NCBI RefSeq assembly: GCF_945957355.1
Contig: NZ_CAMFKM010000005.1
Span: forward strand, 186,001 to 250,000
DNA from: an uncultured Reyranella sp.
GTDB taxonomy: Bacteria; Pseudomonadota; Alphaproteobacteria; Reyranellales; Reyranellaceae
Direction of reading: 5' to 3'
DNA: 64,000 bases
This document shows, one piece after another, positions 52,499 to 61,751 of the stretch. Under the pieces are notes generated by a model. That model was not told the origin of the DNA and searched no databases. It saw nothing but the letters and a program-made list of their open reading frames with translations. Position numbers and translations under genes: made by a program. Each line of letters begins with the position of its first letter. The stretch's first letter is position 1.

Positions 52499-54607
52499 AT
52501 GTTGCACAATCGGGGGATTTCTCTTCAACGCCACACGACGGATCTGACGGGCGAAGGCACCATGGGTGCCGGTACCCAGACCGGGCTTGCGGATCTGGCG
52601 TCCGAGAGCGTCATCGTCTGCGATGCCCAAGGCATTGTCCGGTACTGGAACCCTGCCTCCGAAGCGCTTTACGGCTGGCCGGCGCTCGCCGTCGTCGGCC
52701 ATCGACTGGACGAATTCTTTCCGGATTATGAGCTTGAAGAAGGCCATTGGCGCCAATTGCTGCGGGAAGGAACGTGGCAAGGTACCGTCCGCCGGCAGAC
52801 CGCGGCGGGAGCGCTGACGACTGCATCCGTCACGCAGACAGTTCGATATAAGGCATCGGGCCTACCGCATGACATCGTGGAATACGGCAAGGGCATCAGT
52901 ACGGGCGCCGCAAAGTCCGGCGATGCAGAATGCGCCGCGCCGCATCGCGCCACGGCGGCATGCTGGGAACTCGACGTCTCCGAAGTGCGAGATGACCTGG
53001 AGCGCATCGCGCTGGCGGACGGTGATACCGGCGCGCTGCTTGCCCGCGATCCCGATGGGCTGGACCGCCTGCTCGCCCGTTGCCGGATCGTTAACGTCAA
53101 CGAGAAGGCAGTTCGTATATTTGGCGGCACCGCGGACCGCATGAAGCTGATTGCGCGACCGATCCTGGACTTCTGGCCGTCGCAGTGCCGTCCGATGCTG
53201 GTGGAGCTGCTCGCGATGGTTCTGGCCCAGCAGTCATGGCGGATCACCCAGACGCGCGCCATGCATTCGGACGGCCCCCTTCAAAATGCCTCCGCCGCCG
53301 CCTGGCGTTCGCTGGATCAGAGCCGCGCCAACACGATCTATCTGATGATAAGCGGCATCCTGAGCGACGATCGCTCTGTTCGGGAACTGCACGTCGGTGA
53401 GGATCGCTATCGCAAGCTGATCCACCATATGCCGACCGCGCTCTGGCAGGTCGACGCGCGCGCGTCCGGCGAGGTTTTCGACCGCTTGCGGTCGGAAGGC
53501 GTGACCGACATCGCCAGCTTTCTCGATGCGCATGAGGAGTTGATCGAGCTCTCCAACGACGTCGTCCGCGTGACGGAAGTCAACCGAGAGGCCGTCGCGC
53601 TCTTTCGCGGCAGGAGTGCCGCGGACCTAATTCGTCCGGTCCGATATCTGTTCACGGCGACCCCCGATATGGCGAAGCGGGTCATGATCGCGCACTTCGA
53701 GGGTCGGCGAAATTTCAGCGAGCAGGCGAAAATCCTCACCTTCGATGGACAACTCAGGGACGTAATTCTCTCGGTGACTTTTTCCACCCCGCCCGAGCAG
53801 CTCGATACGACCTTCCTCACCATGCTCGACATCACCGAGCGGTTACGCACCGAGGCGCAGCTCCAGCGCCTCGAGGCGGACTATGCCCACGCAGCCCGGA
53901 TATCGACCCTTGGCGAACTCGCCACGTCCATCGCCCACGAGGTCAAGCAGCCGCTTGCCGCGATCGTAACGAATGCCGAGACGAGTCTGCGGTGGCTGGA
54001 GCGCGACAATCTGAATTCGGAGAAGGTCAAGCAGCTCACGAAGCGAATCGTATCGAGCGCTTACCGGGCCAACGAGATCATTCAACGTATCCGAAGTCTC
54101 GCCGCGCGCAAGGAGCCCGAGCGAAAGGCGCTCGACCTTCATGAGGTTGCGGAGGAGGCGCTGACCTTTGTCCGTCACGACATCGAATTCCGGCGCATTG
54201 CCTGGTCCATCGATGCCGCGCCTGGTCCTGCGACGGTGCTTGGGGATCGCGTCCAGCTCCAGCAGGTGATCGTGAACCTGCTCGTCAATAGCATCCAGGC
54301 GATCTCGCAGGGAGATCGGGCGGCCCGCCGGATCAATATTGCGGTCGCGTTGGTCGAAGACAGTCTGGTCGAGCTCTCGGTCCGCGATTCCGGCCCCGGC
54401 ATCGCCACCGAGGCCATGGGCCGCCTCTTCGAAAGCTTCTTCACGACCAAGCCGGGTGGCGTCGGCATTGGATTGGCGATCTGCCAGTCGATCATCAGAT
54501 CTCATGGTGGGTGTATTCGGGCGGCCAACCAGCCTGGCGGCGGCGCGCGAGTCTCGTTCACCCTTCCGGCAATCGGAGGCCAGCCGGTCAATCCCCGGCC
54601 GTTCTAA
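52499..54607 (+). CDS. PAS-domain sensor histidine kinase, FixL-like
   Basis: 702 residues. Sensor part: PAS-like segments at about 30-140 (YWNPASEALYGWPALAVVGH) and again at about 300-460. Dimerisation/phosphotransfer: HEVKQPLAAIVTNAETSLRWL with the phospho-accepting histidine at 480. Catalytic part: N box QVIVNLLVNSIQAI, DSGPGIA and GVGIGLAICQSII. No haem-binding PAS signature was identified, so the signal is unknown. It follows two response regulators and is expected to phosphorylate one or both. Confidence 0.9.
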   Translation: MLHNRGISLQRHTTDLTGEGTMGAGTQTGLADLASESVIVCDAQGIVRYWNPASEALYGWPALAVVGHRLDEFFPDYELEEGHWRQLLREGTWQGTVRRQTAAGALTTASVTQTVRYKASGLPHDIVEYGKGISTGAAKSGDAECAAPHRATAACWELDVSEVRDDLERIALADGDTGALLARDPDGLDRLLARCRIVNVNEKAVRIFGGTADRMKLIARPILDFWPSQCRPMLVELLAMVLAQQSWRITQTRAMHSDGPLQNASAAAWRSLDQSRANTIYLMISGILSDDRSVRELHVGEDRYRKLIHHMPTALWQVDARASGEVFDRLRSEGVTDIASFLDAHEELIELSNDVVRVTEVNREAVALFRGRSAADLIRPVRYLFTATPDMAKRVMIAHFEGRRNFSEQAKILTFDGQLRDVILSVTFSTPPEQLDTTFLTMLDITERLRTEAQLQRLEADYAHAARISTLGELATSIAHEVKQPLAAIVTNAETSLRWLERDNLNSEKVKQLTKRIVSSAYRANEIIQRIRSLAARKEPERKALDLHEVAEEALTFVRHDIEFRRIAWSIDAAPGPATVLGDRVQLQQVIVNLLVNSIQAISQGDRAARRINIAVALVEDSLVELSVRDSGPGIATEAMGRLFESFFTTKPGGVGIGLAICQSIIRSHGGCIRAANQPGGGARVSFTLPAIGGQPVNPRPF

Positions 54608-54730
54608 ACCTTGGGATTAGGCAACCGAATCCCAGGATGAATGGGCGCCCAGGACTCGTTCGGCCATTCTCCATCCCGTCGGCCAGTCGAGCCGTCGAGG
54701 AGGCGAAATGCGAAAGCCGGAGGCGACCTC

Positions 54731-55483
54731 ATGCCAACCTTGACCGACATGGTCGTGGTCATCACCGGCGGAAGCTCGGGCATTGGCCATGCTACGGCAC
54801 TCGACTGTGCCCAACGAGGCGCCATGGTGCTCGTCACGGGTCGACGTCGCGCGCTCCTCGATGAGGCGGCCGCGTTGCATTCCAATATCGAGGGGCTGGT
54901 GGCCGACGTTGCGGTGCCCGAGGACGCCGAGCGGACGATTGCGGCGGCGATCGAGAAGTGGGGTCGGCTCGACGTCCTGGTCAACAATGCCGGTGCAGGC
55001 GCAATACTTCCCCTGGCCGACGCGACAGAAGCTGTCATTGCGAACATCTTCGCGGTGAATGTCGTCGGTCCCAGTCTCCTGACGGCTGCCGCGTTGCCCC
55101 ACCTCGGAATGGCGAGGGGCGCGGTCATCAATGTCTCGAGCACCTTCGCCCAGAAGTCGGGGGCCGGTCTCTCGCACTACGCGGCGAGCAAGGCGGCGCT
55201 CGAGCACCTGACGCGTTGCTGGGCGCTCGAACTCGCGCCGCGAGGCATCCGCGTGAACGCCGTCGCGGCCGGCCCGACGGAGTCGGGCGCACTGACCGGG
55301 ATGATGGGACTGTCGACCGAGCAAGCCGCGGCCGTCGAGGAGCAGGAGCGCCGGCAGATTCCGCTCGGACGACGTGGCCAGCCCGAAGACGTCGCGCGGT
55401 GGATCGTCCGGCTTGCCGATCCCGCCTCGGACTGGATCACCGGGCAGGTGATTGGCGTCGATGGCGGCCTCGCACTCACCTGA
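54731..55483 (+). CDS. Short-chain dehydrogenase/reductase
   Basis: 250 residues. Cofactor motif ITGGSSGIGHATA with a following TGRRR that suggests NADP(H); catalytic S-Y-K in NVSSTFAQKSGAGLSHYAASKAAL; VDGGLALT near the end. The substrate is unknown. GGAGGCGA lies ahead of the ATG at 54731. It starts a four-gene operon running to 57194. Confidence 0.92.
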   Translation: MPTLTDMVVVITGGSSGIGHATALDCAQRGAMVLVTGRRRALLDEAAALHSNIEGLVADVAVPEDAERTIAAAIEKWGRLDVLVNNAGAGAILPLADATEAVIANIFAVNVVGPSLLTAAALPHLGMARGAVINVSSTFAQKSGAGLSHYAASKAALEHLTRCWALELAPRGIRVNAVAAGPTESGALTGMMGLSTEQAAAVEEQERRQIPLGRRGQPEDVARWIVRLADPASDWITGQVIGVDGGLALT

Positions 55484-55519
55484 ACCGCAAACGCATCAAC
55501 ACATCGAAGGGGAATCACC

Positions 55520-56281
55520 ATGAAGATCGTCGTCATCGGCGGCACCGGCCTCATCGGCTCGAAGGTCGTCGACATCCTGAAGGGCAGGGGACACGAGACC
55601 ATCGCCGCCGCCCCGAACACGGGTGTGAATACGATCACGGGCGAAGGCCTGGATGCGGCGCTCGCCGGTGCGCAGGTCGTGATCGACGTCGCGAACTCTC
55701 CGTCCTTCGAGGACAAGGCGGCTATGGAGTTTTTCCAGACCGCTGGAAAGAACCTGACAGCGGCCGAATTGAAGGCCGGCGTCCTGCATCACGTGGCGCT
55801 TTCCGTCGTCGGGACCGACCGTCTGCAGGCCAGTGGCTACTTCCGCGCCAAGCAGGCGCAGGAAAGCCTGATCAAGACTTCTCCTATCCCCTACACGCTG
55901 CTGCACGCGACCCAGTTCTTCGAATTCCTGCGCAGCATCGCGCAATCGGGGAGCAGCGCTGGCGACGTGCGGCTGCCGCATGCCCTGTTCCAGCCCATGG
56001 CTGCCCAGGATGTCGCCGCGGCGGTGGCCGAGGCTGCGCAGGCGGCGCCGGTCAACGGCATGATCGAGATCGCCGGGCCCAAGCCGTTCCCGATCGACGA
56101 GTTGGTCGGTCGCGTACTCGCGTTTGACAAGGATCCCCGCCGAATCGTCGCGGACCCCGGAGCCCTTTATTTCGGCGTGAAGGTCGACGATCGCTCGCTC
56201 ATGCCCGGTCCGAAGGCGCAGCTCGGCAGTACCTCGTTCGACTGGTGGCTGACCCACGTTCCGCCGCCACCGAACAAGTGA
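55520..56281 (+). CDS. NmrA-like NAD(P)-binding oxidoreductase
   Basis: 253 residues. The Rossmann motif KIVVIGGTGLIGSKVVDILKGRGH is at the N-terminus, followed by HVALSVVGTDRLQASGYFRAKQAQE and the AAQDVAAAVAEA region of atypical SDRs. Members of this group often reduce quinones or act as redox sensors. AAGGGG precedes the start. Confidence 0.9.
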   Translation: MKIVVIGGTGLIGSKVVDILKGRGHETIAAAPNTGVNTITGEGLDAALAGAQVVIDVANSPSFEDKAAMEFFQTAGKNLTAAELKAGVLHHVALSVVGTDRLQASGYFRAKQAQESLIKTSPIPYTLLHATQFFEFLRSIAQSGSSAGDVRLPHALFQPMAAQDVAAAVAEAAQAAPVNGMIEIAGPKPFPIDELVGRVLAFDKDPRRIVADPGALYFGVKVDDRSLMPGPKAQLGSTSFDWWLTHVPPPPNK

Positions 56282-56295
56282 CAAGGAGTAGAAAG

Positions 56296-56733
56296 ATGCT
56301 TCGGACAACCTGTCTCGGCGTTGCCGCCGTTATCGGTGTCGCCGCAGAGGCGAACGGAGTCTTCATGCTCTGGTCGCCCGAGGCCTGGTATCTGTCGGTA
56401 CCGGGCGTGACGACCACGGGTCCGTTCAACCAGCACTTCGTCCGCGACATCGGTCTGATCTTCCTGTTCGTCGGGACAGCCTTTCTGAGCGGTGCCTTTC
56501 TGCCCCGGCACCGCGTCATCCTCTGGGCGACACCCACACTCTGGCTTTGCGGTCATGCCCTCTTCCACTTCTGGGAAGTCGCTGTCGGCATCTGCGGTCC
56601 ATCGGCGCTCGCTCGGGATTTTCCCGCCGTCTCTTTCCCCGCGCTCATCGGAGTGGCCCTGACTTTCTGGGCCGTTCACGCAGGTCGTGCCGCCCCCGCC
56701 GCTCGTCTCAACCAACTGCAAGGAGAAGTCTGA
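56296..56733 (+). CDS. Four-helix membrane protein
   Basis: 145 residues with four transmembrane helices (about 5-25, 48-68, 75-95, 112-132). Start chosen at 56296, 12 bases after AAGGAG. Its stop overlaps the next start (TGATG), so it is coupled to the AhpD-like gene. No family recognised with confidence; topology resembles DoxX-like/DUF4345-type proteins. Confidence 0.75.
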   Translation: MLRTTCLGVAAVIGVAAEANGVFMLWSPEAWYLSVPGVTTTGPFNQHFVRDIGLIFLFVGTAFLSGAFLPRHRVILWATPTLWLCGHALFHFWEVAVGICGPSALARDFPAVSFPALIGVALTFWAVHAGRAAPAARLNQLQGEV

Positions 56734-57194
56734 TGAAGCCCCGTATGAACATCTTCCAGGTCGCACCCGATGCCATCAAGGGCATGGTCGCGGTGGAAAC
56801 CGCCATCGGCAAGAGTGGCCTAGAGCACGGCCTGCTCGAGCTCGTGAGGCTGCGTGCGTCGCAGATCAACGGCTGCGGCTACTGCATCTACATGCACGTG
56901 AAGGATGCCCTGAAGCAGGGCGAGGCGGACATCCGCCTTCACCTGGTGAGCGCCTGGCGGGAATCGCCCCTGTTTACCGCCCGGGAGCGCGCTGCGCTCA
57001 TTTGGACCGAGACGCTGACCCGGGTCGCGGACACCGGAGCGCCTGACGACGACTACGAACAGCTCAAGGAGTACTTCAACGAGACGGAGATCGCCTATCT
57101 CACGGTGCTGATCGGCGCGATCAATGTCTGGAACCGGGTGCAGATTGGCCTGCGCGCGATCCACCCGGTCGAGGACATCAAGGCTGTAGCTTGA
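56733..57194 (+). CDS. Carboxymuconolactone decarboxylase family protein (AhpD-like)
   Basis: 153 residues. The redox motif C48-G-Y-C51 with H55 (INGCGYCIYMHV) identifies the AhpD-type branch of the family, which has disulphide-linked peroxidase-support activity. Size is standard. It ends the operon that begins with the SDR at 54731; a hairpin terminator follows. Confidence 0.92.
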   Translation: MKPRMNIFQVAPDAIKGMVAVETAIGKSGLEHGLLELVRLRASQINGCGYCIYMHVKDALKQGEADIRLHLVSAWRESPLFTARERAALIWTETLTRVADTGAPDDDYEQLKEYFNETEIAYLTVLIGAINVWNRVQIGLRAIHPVEDIKAVA

Positions 57195-57216
57195 ATCAAC
57201 CAGGATGGATGCGGGG

Positions 57217-57236
57217 TGCGGCCTTCCGGCCGCACT
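57217..57236 (+). terminator. Hairpin after the oxidoreductase operon
   Basis: GTGCGGCC and GGCCGCAC pair perfectly around a TTCC loop. A few Ts follow but no long run, so termination efficiency is uncertain. Confidence 0.65.
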
Positions 57237-57286
57237 TCATTGCCTTTTGCACTGACGAGCTCATAGCGCCGCGAGAATATCGGGCA

Positions 57287-57760
57287 TCAGCCTCTCCTCC
57301 GAGTCAGCCCCCGTGGGTATCTCTTGCCATGGGCCTGGAGTTCGTCCCGGCAGGCCGCGCTGAAGGCGAAGAGAGGGTCGAGTTCACCAGCGGGCGCAAT
57401 TTCGGCAAACAGGCGGACATCCTTGTTCGGCGCAAAATACGCCGCGCCGATCTGCGACATGACCTTCTCCGCTTCCCGCAGGGCCCCGGGCCCGCCGAAC
57501 AGGCGAATGGTGCTTACGATCGCATAGAGGGACACGAGTTTCGCCGGGTCTTCCAGATCATGCTCGAAGGCATCGACGAACGAGCGCGAAGCTTCCTGAA
57601 TGAACTCGCCATAGAGCGCTTCTCGGTGAGCGCGTTCCTGCGCCCGTCGCGCGGCACGCGCCTGTGAAGCCTGCGTGGTCCACGTAGTGGCAAAGGAGGC
57701 CAATGCCCCGATCGCGGATCCGGTCAACGCAGCCAGGGTGGAGATGTAGGCGGGATCCAT
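57287..57760 (-). CDS. Hypothetical protein with one N-terminal membrane helix (intact duplicate copy)
   Basis: 157 residues. A transmembrane helix at about 6-28 (STLAALTGSAIGALASFATTW) is followed by a charged, probably coiled-coil segment (RAARRAQERAHREALYGEFIQEASRSFVDAF). No family recognised. A second copy with a one-base deletion lies at 61752-62065; this one is intact and longer at its C-terminus. Confidence 0.7.
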   Translation of the reverse strand: MDPAYISTLAALTGSAIGALASFATTWTTQASQARAARRAQERAHREALYGEFIQEASRSFVDAFEHDLEDPAKLVSLYAIVSTIRLFGGPGALREAEKVMSQIGAAYFAPNKDVRLFAEIAPAGELDPLFAFSAACRDELQAHGKRYPRGLTRRRG

Positions 57761-57834
57761 CCGTGCTTCCTACCGGGGAGGTGCACGGCGGTCGATTGGT
57801 CGAAGGCATCGGCGACCCTGTCCCACGGTATCGG
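57446..57834. repeat. 389-bp direct repeat, left copy
   Basis: Aligns with 61752-62139 in the same orientation, with many single-base differences spread along it. It covers most of the hypothetical gene and about 70 bases upstream of its start. The length difference is one base, due to a deletion in the right copy. Confidence 0.8.
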
Positions 57835-58019
57835 AGATACCGACACGTGTTTCGATACACGGAGCAGGTTCGCGGACGGGGCAGCCGAAGCCATCGTCTA
57901 CTTGGGTTGTCGAACAGCCGAGCGGGGCGAAACCATGACGCGGTCATCGTCGCGTAGGTCGACGGCGGGATTGAGGATAATCCGGCCGCCCGGCTTTGCA
58001 CCTCTCGCGCTTCGATCTC

Positions 58020-58245
58020 GGTTGGTAGTGGGGCCAGTCGACCGCTAACCAGTCTCAGGTCAAATTCCCTGCTAACAGGGAAAACAACTGGGAAATTCCA
58101 ATCGGCCCGGCGAGCGAGGCGCGAAAAGTCCTCATCTGGCAGCGATTTCCGGCCTCGGGTCGCTGTAACCTGGCCGATCGGAACAGGGAAATTTTGGCGC
58201 GATAACAGGGAAATTTGCCGACCTGAACAGGGAAGTAGTGCCAGA
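58020..58245. repeat. AACAGGGAA-motif cluster
   Basis: Repeated AACAGGGAA(A) units at irregular spacing, related to those at about 47290-47535. They are irregular and not separated by unique spacers, so this is not a CRISPR array. Confidence 0.6.
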
Positions 58246-58457
58246 CTATTTGTTGCGCCAGACGTACCGCGCTCGTGGTGGATCGAGCACGATGAGGTAT
58301 GTCGGCCCTTCGACAGTCCCCGCAGCAAGGCATACGGGCCAGCGGGATGAGGTGGAAGGAAATCTGCTGGAAGTTCGGCCTGGCACGTGCCACCGCGCAT
58401 GAGCACCGGCTTACGTGCATTGCGTCATTGCGCGACAGCTGAACGGCTGGCGCGCTG

Positions 58458-58490
58458 AAGCACATCGGCAGGCGTCGGTTGATCGAGCGG
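58458..58490. repeat. Short direct repeat, upstream of the MFS gene
   Basis: AAGCACATCGGCAGGCGTCGG matches 60002-60022 with one mismatch; weaker similarity extends about 20 bases to each side. Confidence 0.65.
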
Positions 58491-58666
58491 GTCCGCTTTG
58501 GAGCCGTCAGTTCCTACGTAGGGGTCGGACTTCCGAAAAGTGTCGCATGAGTTGGGTGCGTGACGGGGATGTTCAAGGTTACGCCCAATTGCCGGAAAGC
58601 CTGGTAGCGGTTCCAGTGTCAGGACAGGAGACTTTGGCGCGGCCTTGCGCGACAGTCTGCGCCGGC

Positions 58667-59887
58667 ATGGGCGAGACCAACAAGAACACGGCGAGTTCAT
58701 TCCGGCAGGTGCTGCGGACCAGCCCGATGGATTTCTGGCGCCTGTGGTACGTCGGGTTCGTCGTCACCACCGTGCGCTGGCTGGAAACGGTCGCCATGGG
58801 CATCGTCGTCTATCAGCAGACCGGCTCCGCCCTGGTCGTCGCCATGATCACCATGCTCCGCATGGTCCCGATGGGCCTGTTCGGCGCCTTCCTCGGGGCC
58901 TTCGCCGAACGGTTCGACCGCCGCCTGACCCTGGCCGGCATCGTCGGCCTCATGATGGTCACCTCGGCCCTGCTCTCCGTCGTCGCTTTCAGGGGAGCCC
59001 TGGAAGTCTGGCACCTCGCCGTCGCCAGTTTCATTAACGGCTGCGGCTGGGCCACCGACAATCCGCTCCGGCGCGTGATGATGGGCGAAGTCATGGGCCG
59101 CGATCGCATGGCCATCGCCATGGCGCTCGATGTCGGCGCCGGCAATGTCAGTCGCATGGTAGGGCCCGCTGTCGGCGGCCTGCTGCTGGCGGGCGTCGGC
59201 ATCGAAGGCGCCTTCCTGCTGGGCGTGACAATGTACGCGTCGGCCGTCGCCGCCACTTTGATGGTGCAGAGCCACATCCCGTCCTCGCCCGGTGCGGGGG
59301 CCGTGCTCGCCCGCACCTGGGAGGGCGTGACGCTCATCTTTTCCGACCGCCGTCTCGGTGCGATCATGGCGGTCACCGTCATCTACAATGTCTTCGCCTG
59401 GCCCTTCACCAGTATGATCCCTGTGATCGGCACAGACCGGCTGCTGCTCGGCCCCGAAGGCGTTGGCCTGCTCACCAGCATCGACGGCGTCGGCGCCTTC
59501 GCCGGCTGCTTGCTGCTGGCGCTGTGGCTGACGCCGGGCTGGCATGCCCGCGCGTATGTCGGCGGCACGGCCGCCTACCTGGTCGGGCTGATCGGTTTTG
59601 CGGCGGCGCCCACGCCGCTGCTGGCGGGTTTGGCGCTGCTGGTGACCGGCCTCGCCGGCGCCACCTTCGCCACCCTGCAGGCCACGCTCGTCTATCTCGC
59701 GGCGCCGATGGAAATGCGCTCGCGCATCCTGGGTGTGCTCTCGGTCTGCATCGGCACCGGCCCGATCGGCTTCGTCTGGCTGGGCTGGCTCGCCGATCTC
59801 ATCGGAGCGCCCGAGGCCACGGCGATCACCGGCTTGATGGGCCTGCTGGCGCTCGTCGCAACCTGGCCGCTTTGGCGGAGGATTTGA
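58667..59887 (+). CDS. Major facilitator superfamily transporter
   Basis: 406 residues from the ATG at 58667, chosen because this gives the normal MFS length; the frame is open further upstream but the extra part does not look like protein. 12 predicted helices, with the motif-A loop (AERFDRRLTL) between helices 2 and 3. It belongs to the enterobactin-exporter-like group of efflux carriers. Substrate unknown. It is framed by a short direct repeat on each side. Confidence 0.88.
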   Translation: MGETNKNTASSFRQVLRTSPMDFWRLWYVGFVVTTVRWLETVAMGIVVYQQTGSALVVAMITMLRMVPMGLFGAFLGAFAERFDRRLTLAGIVGLMMVTSALLSVVAFRGALEVWHLAVASFINGCGWATDNPLRRVMMGEVMGRDRMAIAMALDVGAGNVSRMVGPAVGGLLLAGVGIEGAFLLGVTMYASAVAATLMVQSHIPSSPGAGAVLARTWEGVTLIFSDRRLGAIMAVTVIYNVFAWPFTSMIPVIGTDRLLLGPEGVGLLTSIDGVGAFAGCLLLALWLTPGWHARAYVGGTAAYLVGLIGFAAAPTPLLAGLALLVTGLAGATFATLQATLVYLAAPMEMRSRILGVLSVCIGTGPIGFVWLGWLADLIGAPEATAITGLMGLLALVATWPLWRRI

Positions 59888-60001
59888 GAAGGATTTTCGT
59901 CAGATCGCGATGGCCACCTTGAGTACGCCGCCGCGCTGATGAGAATACAGCTCTCCCCGCTCTGCATCATCGGGTGGCGGCTGAATGGCAGCTAAGCGGT
60001 A

Positions 60002-60037
60002 AAGCACATTGGCAGGCGTCGGCTGGTTGCGCGGGCC
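60002..60037. repeat. Short direct repeat, downstream of the MFS gene
   Basis: AAGCACATTGGCAGGCGTCGG, the partner of the copy at 58458. The two copies bracket the MFS gene. Confidence 0.65.
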
Positions 60038-60087
60038 CGATGCTAGCTGCTCCCAACGGTGTCGCTGCGGGACGCTGACACAGCCAG

Positions 60088-61695
60088 CTAATACCCGATC
60101 GCAGCGCCATCGCTGCGCGGATCCGAGCCGCCGACGCGCAGGCCGCTGACCGGGTCCACGGTGATGCCGTGGGCGTGGCCCGCGAGTTCGTTCCAGGCGC
60201 CCCAGCGATTGACCATATGGCCGCGTCGTTCGAGCTCGGCAATGGTCTCGGCCGGAATGCGTCCCTCAAGGTGCAGCGTATCGCGTGGCTCGCCGATCGC
60301 GAAGCGGCCGGACAGGAATCGTGGTGTCTCAAGCGCCTCCTGGATGTCGCGACCGTGGTCGATCAGGGCGAGATAGGTTTGCAGATGGATCTGAGGCTGG
60401 CCGTCGGCGCCCATGCAGCCCACCACAGCCCACAGCCTGTCGTCGCGGAACGCCATCGAGGCGATCAGCGTGTGCAATGGCGTCTTGCCGGGCTCGACCC
60501 GGTTGGGGCTCTTGGGATCGAGCGAGAAATAGGCCGAGCGATTCTGCAAGACGATTCCGGTGCGACCCGCCACGACCGCGGCGCCGAAGCCGCCATAAAG
60601 GGAATGGATCATCGACACCGCATTGCCCTCTGCGTCGACCACGGCGATATAGACCGTGTCACCGGCCAGGCTGCCGTAGGAGGGGATCTTGTCCCACGGC
60701 AAGGCTCGGGCCGGATCCATCAGAGCGCGCCGCTCGTCGGCATATTTCTTCGATATCAGGCGCTCCATCGGGACAGACACGAAGCGTGGATCGGCGAGAT
60801 GGCGGTCGCGGTCGTGATAGGCAAGCTGCTTGGCCTGGACCATCAAATGCACATAGTCGGGGCCCAGAAAGGGATTTTTATGCATCTCCATTGGCTCAAG
60901 CAGGTTCAGCATCTCCAGCACGGCGAAGCCCTGCGTGGGCGCCGGCGTTTCGTAGATCGTGACGTCGCGGTAGCTGCCTTTGAGCGGTTCGCCCCAGTGC
61001 GCCTTCTGCGTCTTCAGGTCGTCCAGAGTAAAGAAGCCGTCGTTGGCTCTCGACCAACGCGCCAATTCGCCCGCTACTTCACCCTCATAGAAGCCGTGCC
61101 AGCCGTCACTGGCGATCGCCTCCAGGGTCCTCGCGAGATCGGGGTTGGTGAGAATCGCACCGTCCTTCAGGAAGATGGCCGCCGCTTCGGGGCTTTTTGC
61201 CAATTCATCGCGCGCCAGTTCGCGCCAGTAGGCGAGCCGCGCCGTCACCGGGAAGCCATTGCGAGCGTAGCCGATGGCGCTCTCCAGGCAGCGCTTCAAA
61301 GGCAAGCGACCATAGGCAGCGTGAGCCATGCCCCAGCTTGCGACCGCGCCTGGAACAGTGAGGGTGCCGGGCAGTACGCCACGATAGGGTATCTCGGCTA
61401 GGCCGCGCCGGGCGAAGGCTTCGATCGTGCCGGCCGCGGTAGCGCGTCCGCCGCCGTCGATATAGCGTACGGCACCGGTCTTGGCTTCATGGACAAGCAA
61501 GAACGCGTCACCGCCCACGCCCGTCATATGCGGATAGAGCACCGAAAGCGCGGCGCTGGTGGCGATGGCGGCATCGACCGCCGATCCGCCTGATCTCAAC
61601 ACATCGACGCCGGCCTGTGACGCCAGTGAATGCGGGGATGTAACCATACCGTTGGGCGCGAGGGTGGCCGGACGGCCGGTGCATATATCAACCAT
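60088..61695 (-). CDS. Gamma-glutamyltransferase family protein
   Basis: 535 residues, the size of a GGT precursor. The likely autocleavage and catalytic threonine is T347 in GDTVYIAVVDAEGNAVSMIHSLYGGFG; the region VGGDAFLLV near the N-terminus and the ending GGSDPRSDGAAIGY are family features. No signal peptide, so it may be cytoplasmic and could be an amidase/acylase of the same fold rather than a glutathione hydrolase. It lies between the two copies of the direct repeat. Confidence 0.9.
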   Translation of the reverse strand: MVDICTGRPATLAPNGMVTSPHSLASQAGVDVLRSGGSAVDAAIATSAALSVLYPHMTGVGGDAFLLVHEAKTGAVRYIDGGGRATAAGTIEAFARRGLAEIPYRGVLPGTLTVPGAVASWGMAHAAYGRLPLKRCLESAIGYARNGFPVTARLAYWRELARDELAKSPEAAAIFLKDGAILTNPDLARTLEAIASDGWHGFYEGEVAGELARWSRANDGFFTLDDLKTQKAHWGEPLKGSYRDVTIYETPAPTQGFAVLEMLNLLEPMEMHKNPFLGPDYVHLMVQAKQLAYHDRDRHLADPRFVSVPMERLISKKYADERRALMDPARALPWDKIPSYGSLAGDTVYIAVVDAEGNAVSMIHSLYGGFGAAVVAGRTGIVLQNRSAYFSLDPKSPNRVEPGKTPLHTLIASMAFRDDRLWAVVGCMGADGQPQIHLQTYLALIDHGRDIQEALETPRFLSGRFAIGEPRDTLHLEGRIPAETIAELERRGHMVNRWGAWNELAGHAHGITVDPVSGLRVGGSDPRSDGAAIGY

Positions 61696-61751
61696 GAAGA
61701 TTTCTTAGCCGACTGGTCTGATCCCCCGCAACGGTACCAATCTGGGAGTTA

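Larger units (their letters stand above)
57835..58666. other. Non-coding region with degenerate repeats
   Basis: No convincing gene. From about 58020 to 58245 there are four copies of an AACAGGGAA-like motif and a GGTTGGTAGTGG lead, matching the 47.3-kb region. At 58458-58490 is a sequence (AAGCACATCGGCAGGCGTCGG) seen again at 60002 after the MFS gene. Confidence 0.6.

Noticed and set aside
57191..57667. Plus-strand open frame of 158 codons
   Set aside because: It is the complement of the hypothetical gene on the minus strand that exists as a duplicated pair; the minus frame has a membrane helix and the frame conserved at the N-terminus in both copies.
58020..58245. Possible CRISPR array
   Set aside because: Repeat units are short (about 9 bases), irregularly spaced and vary in sequence; there are no uniform spacers and no cas genes.
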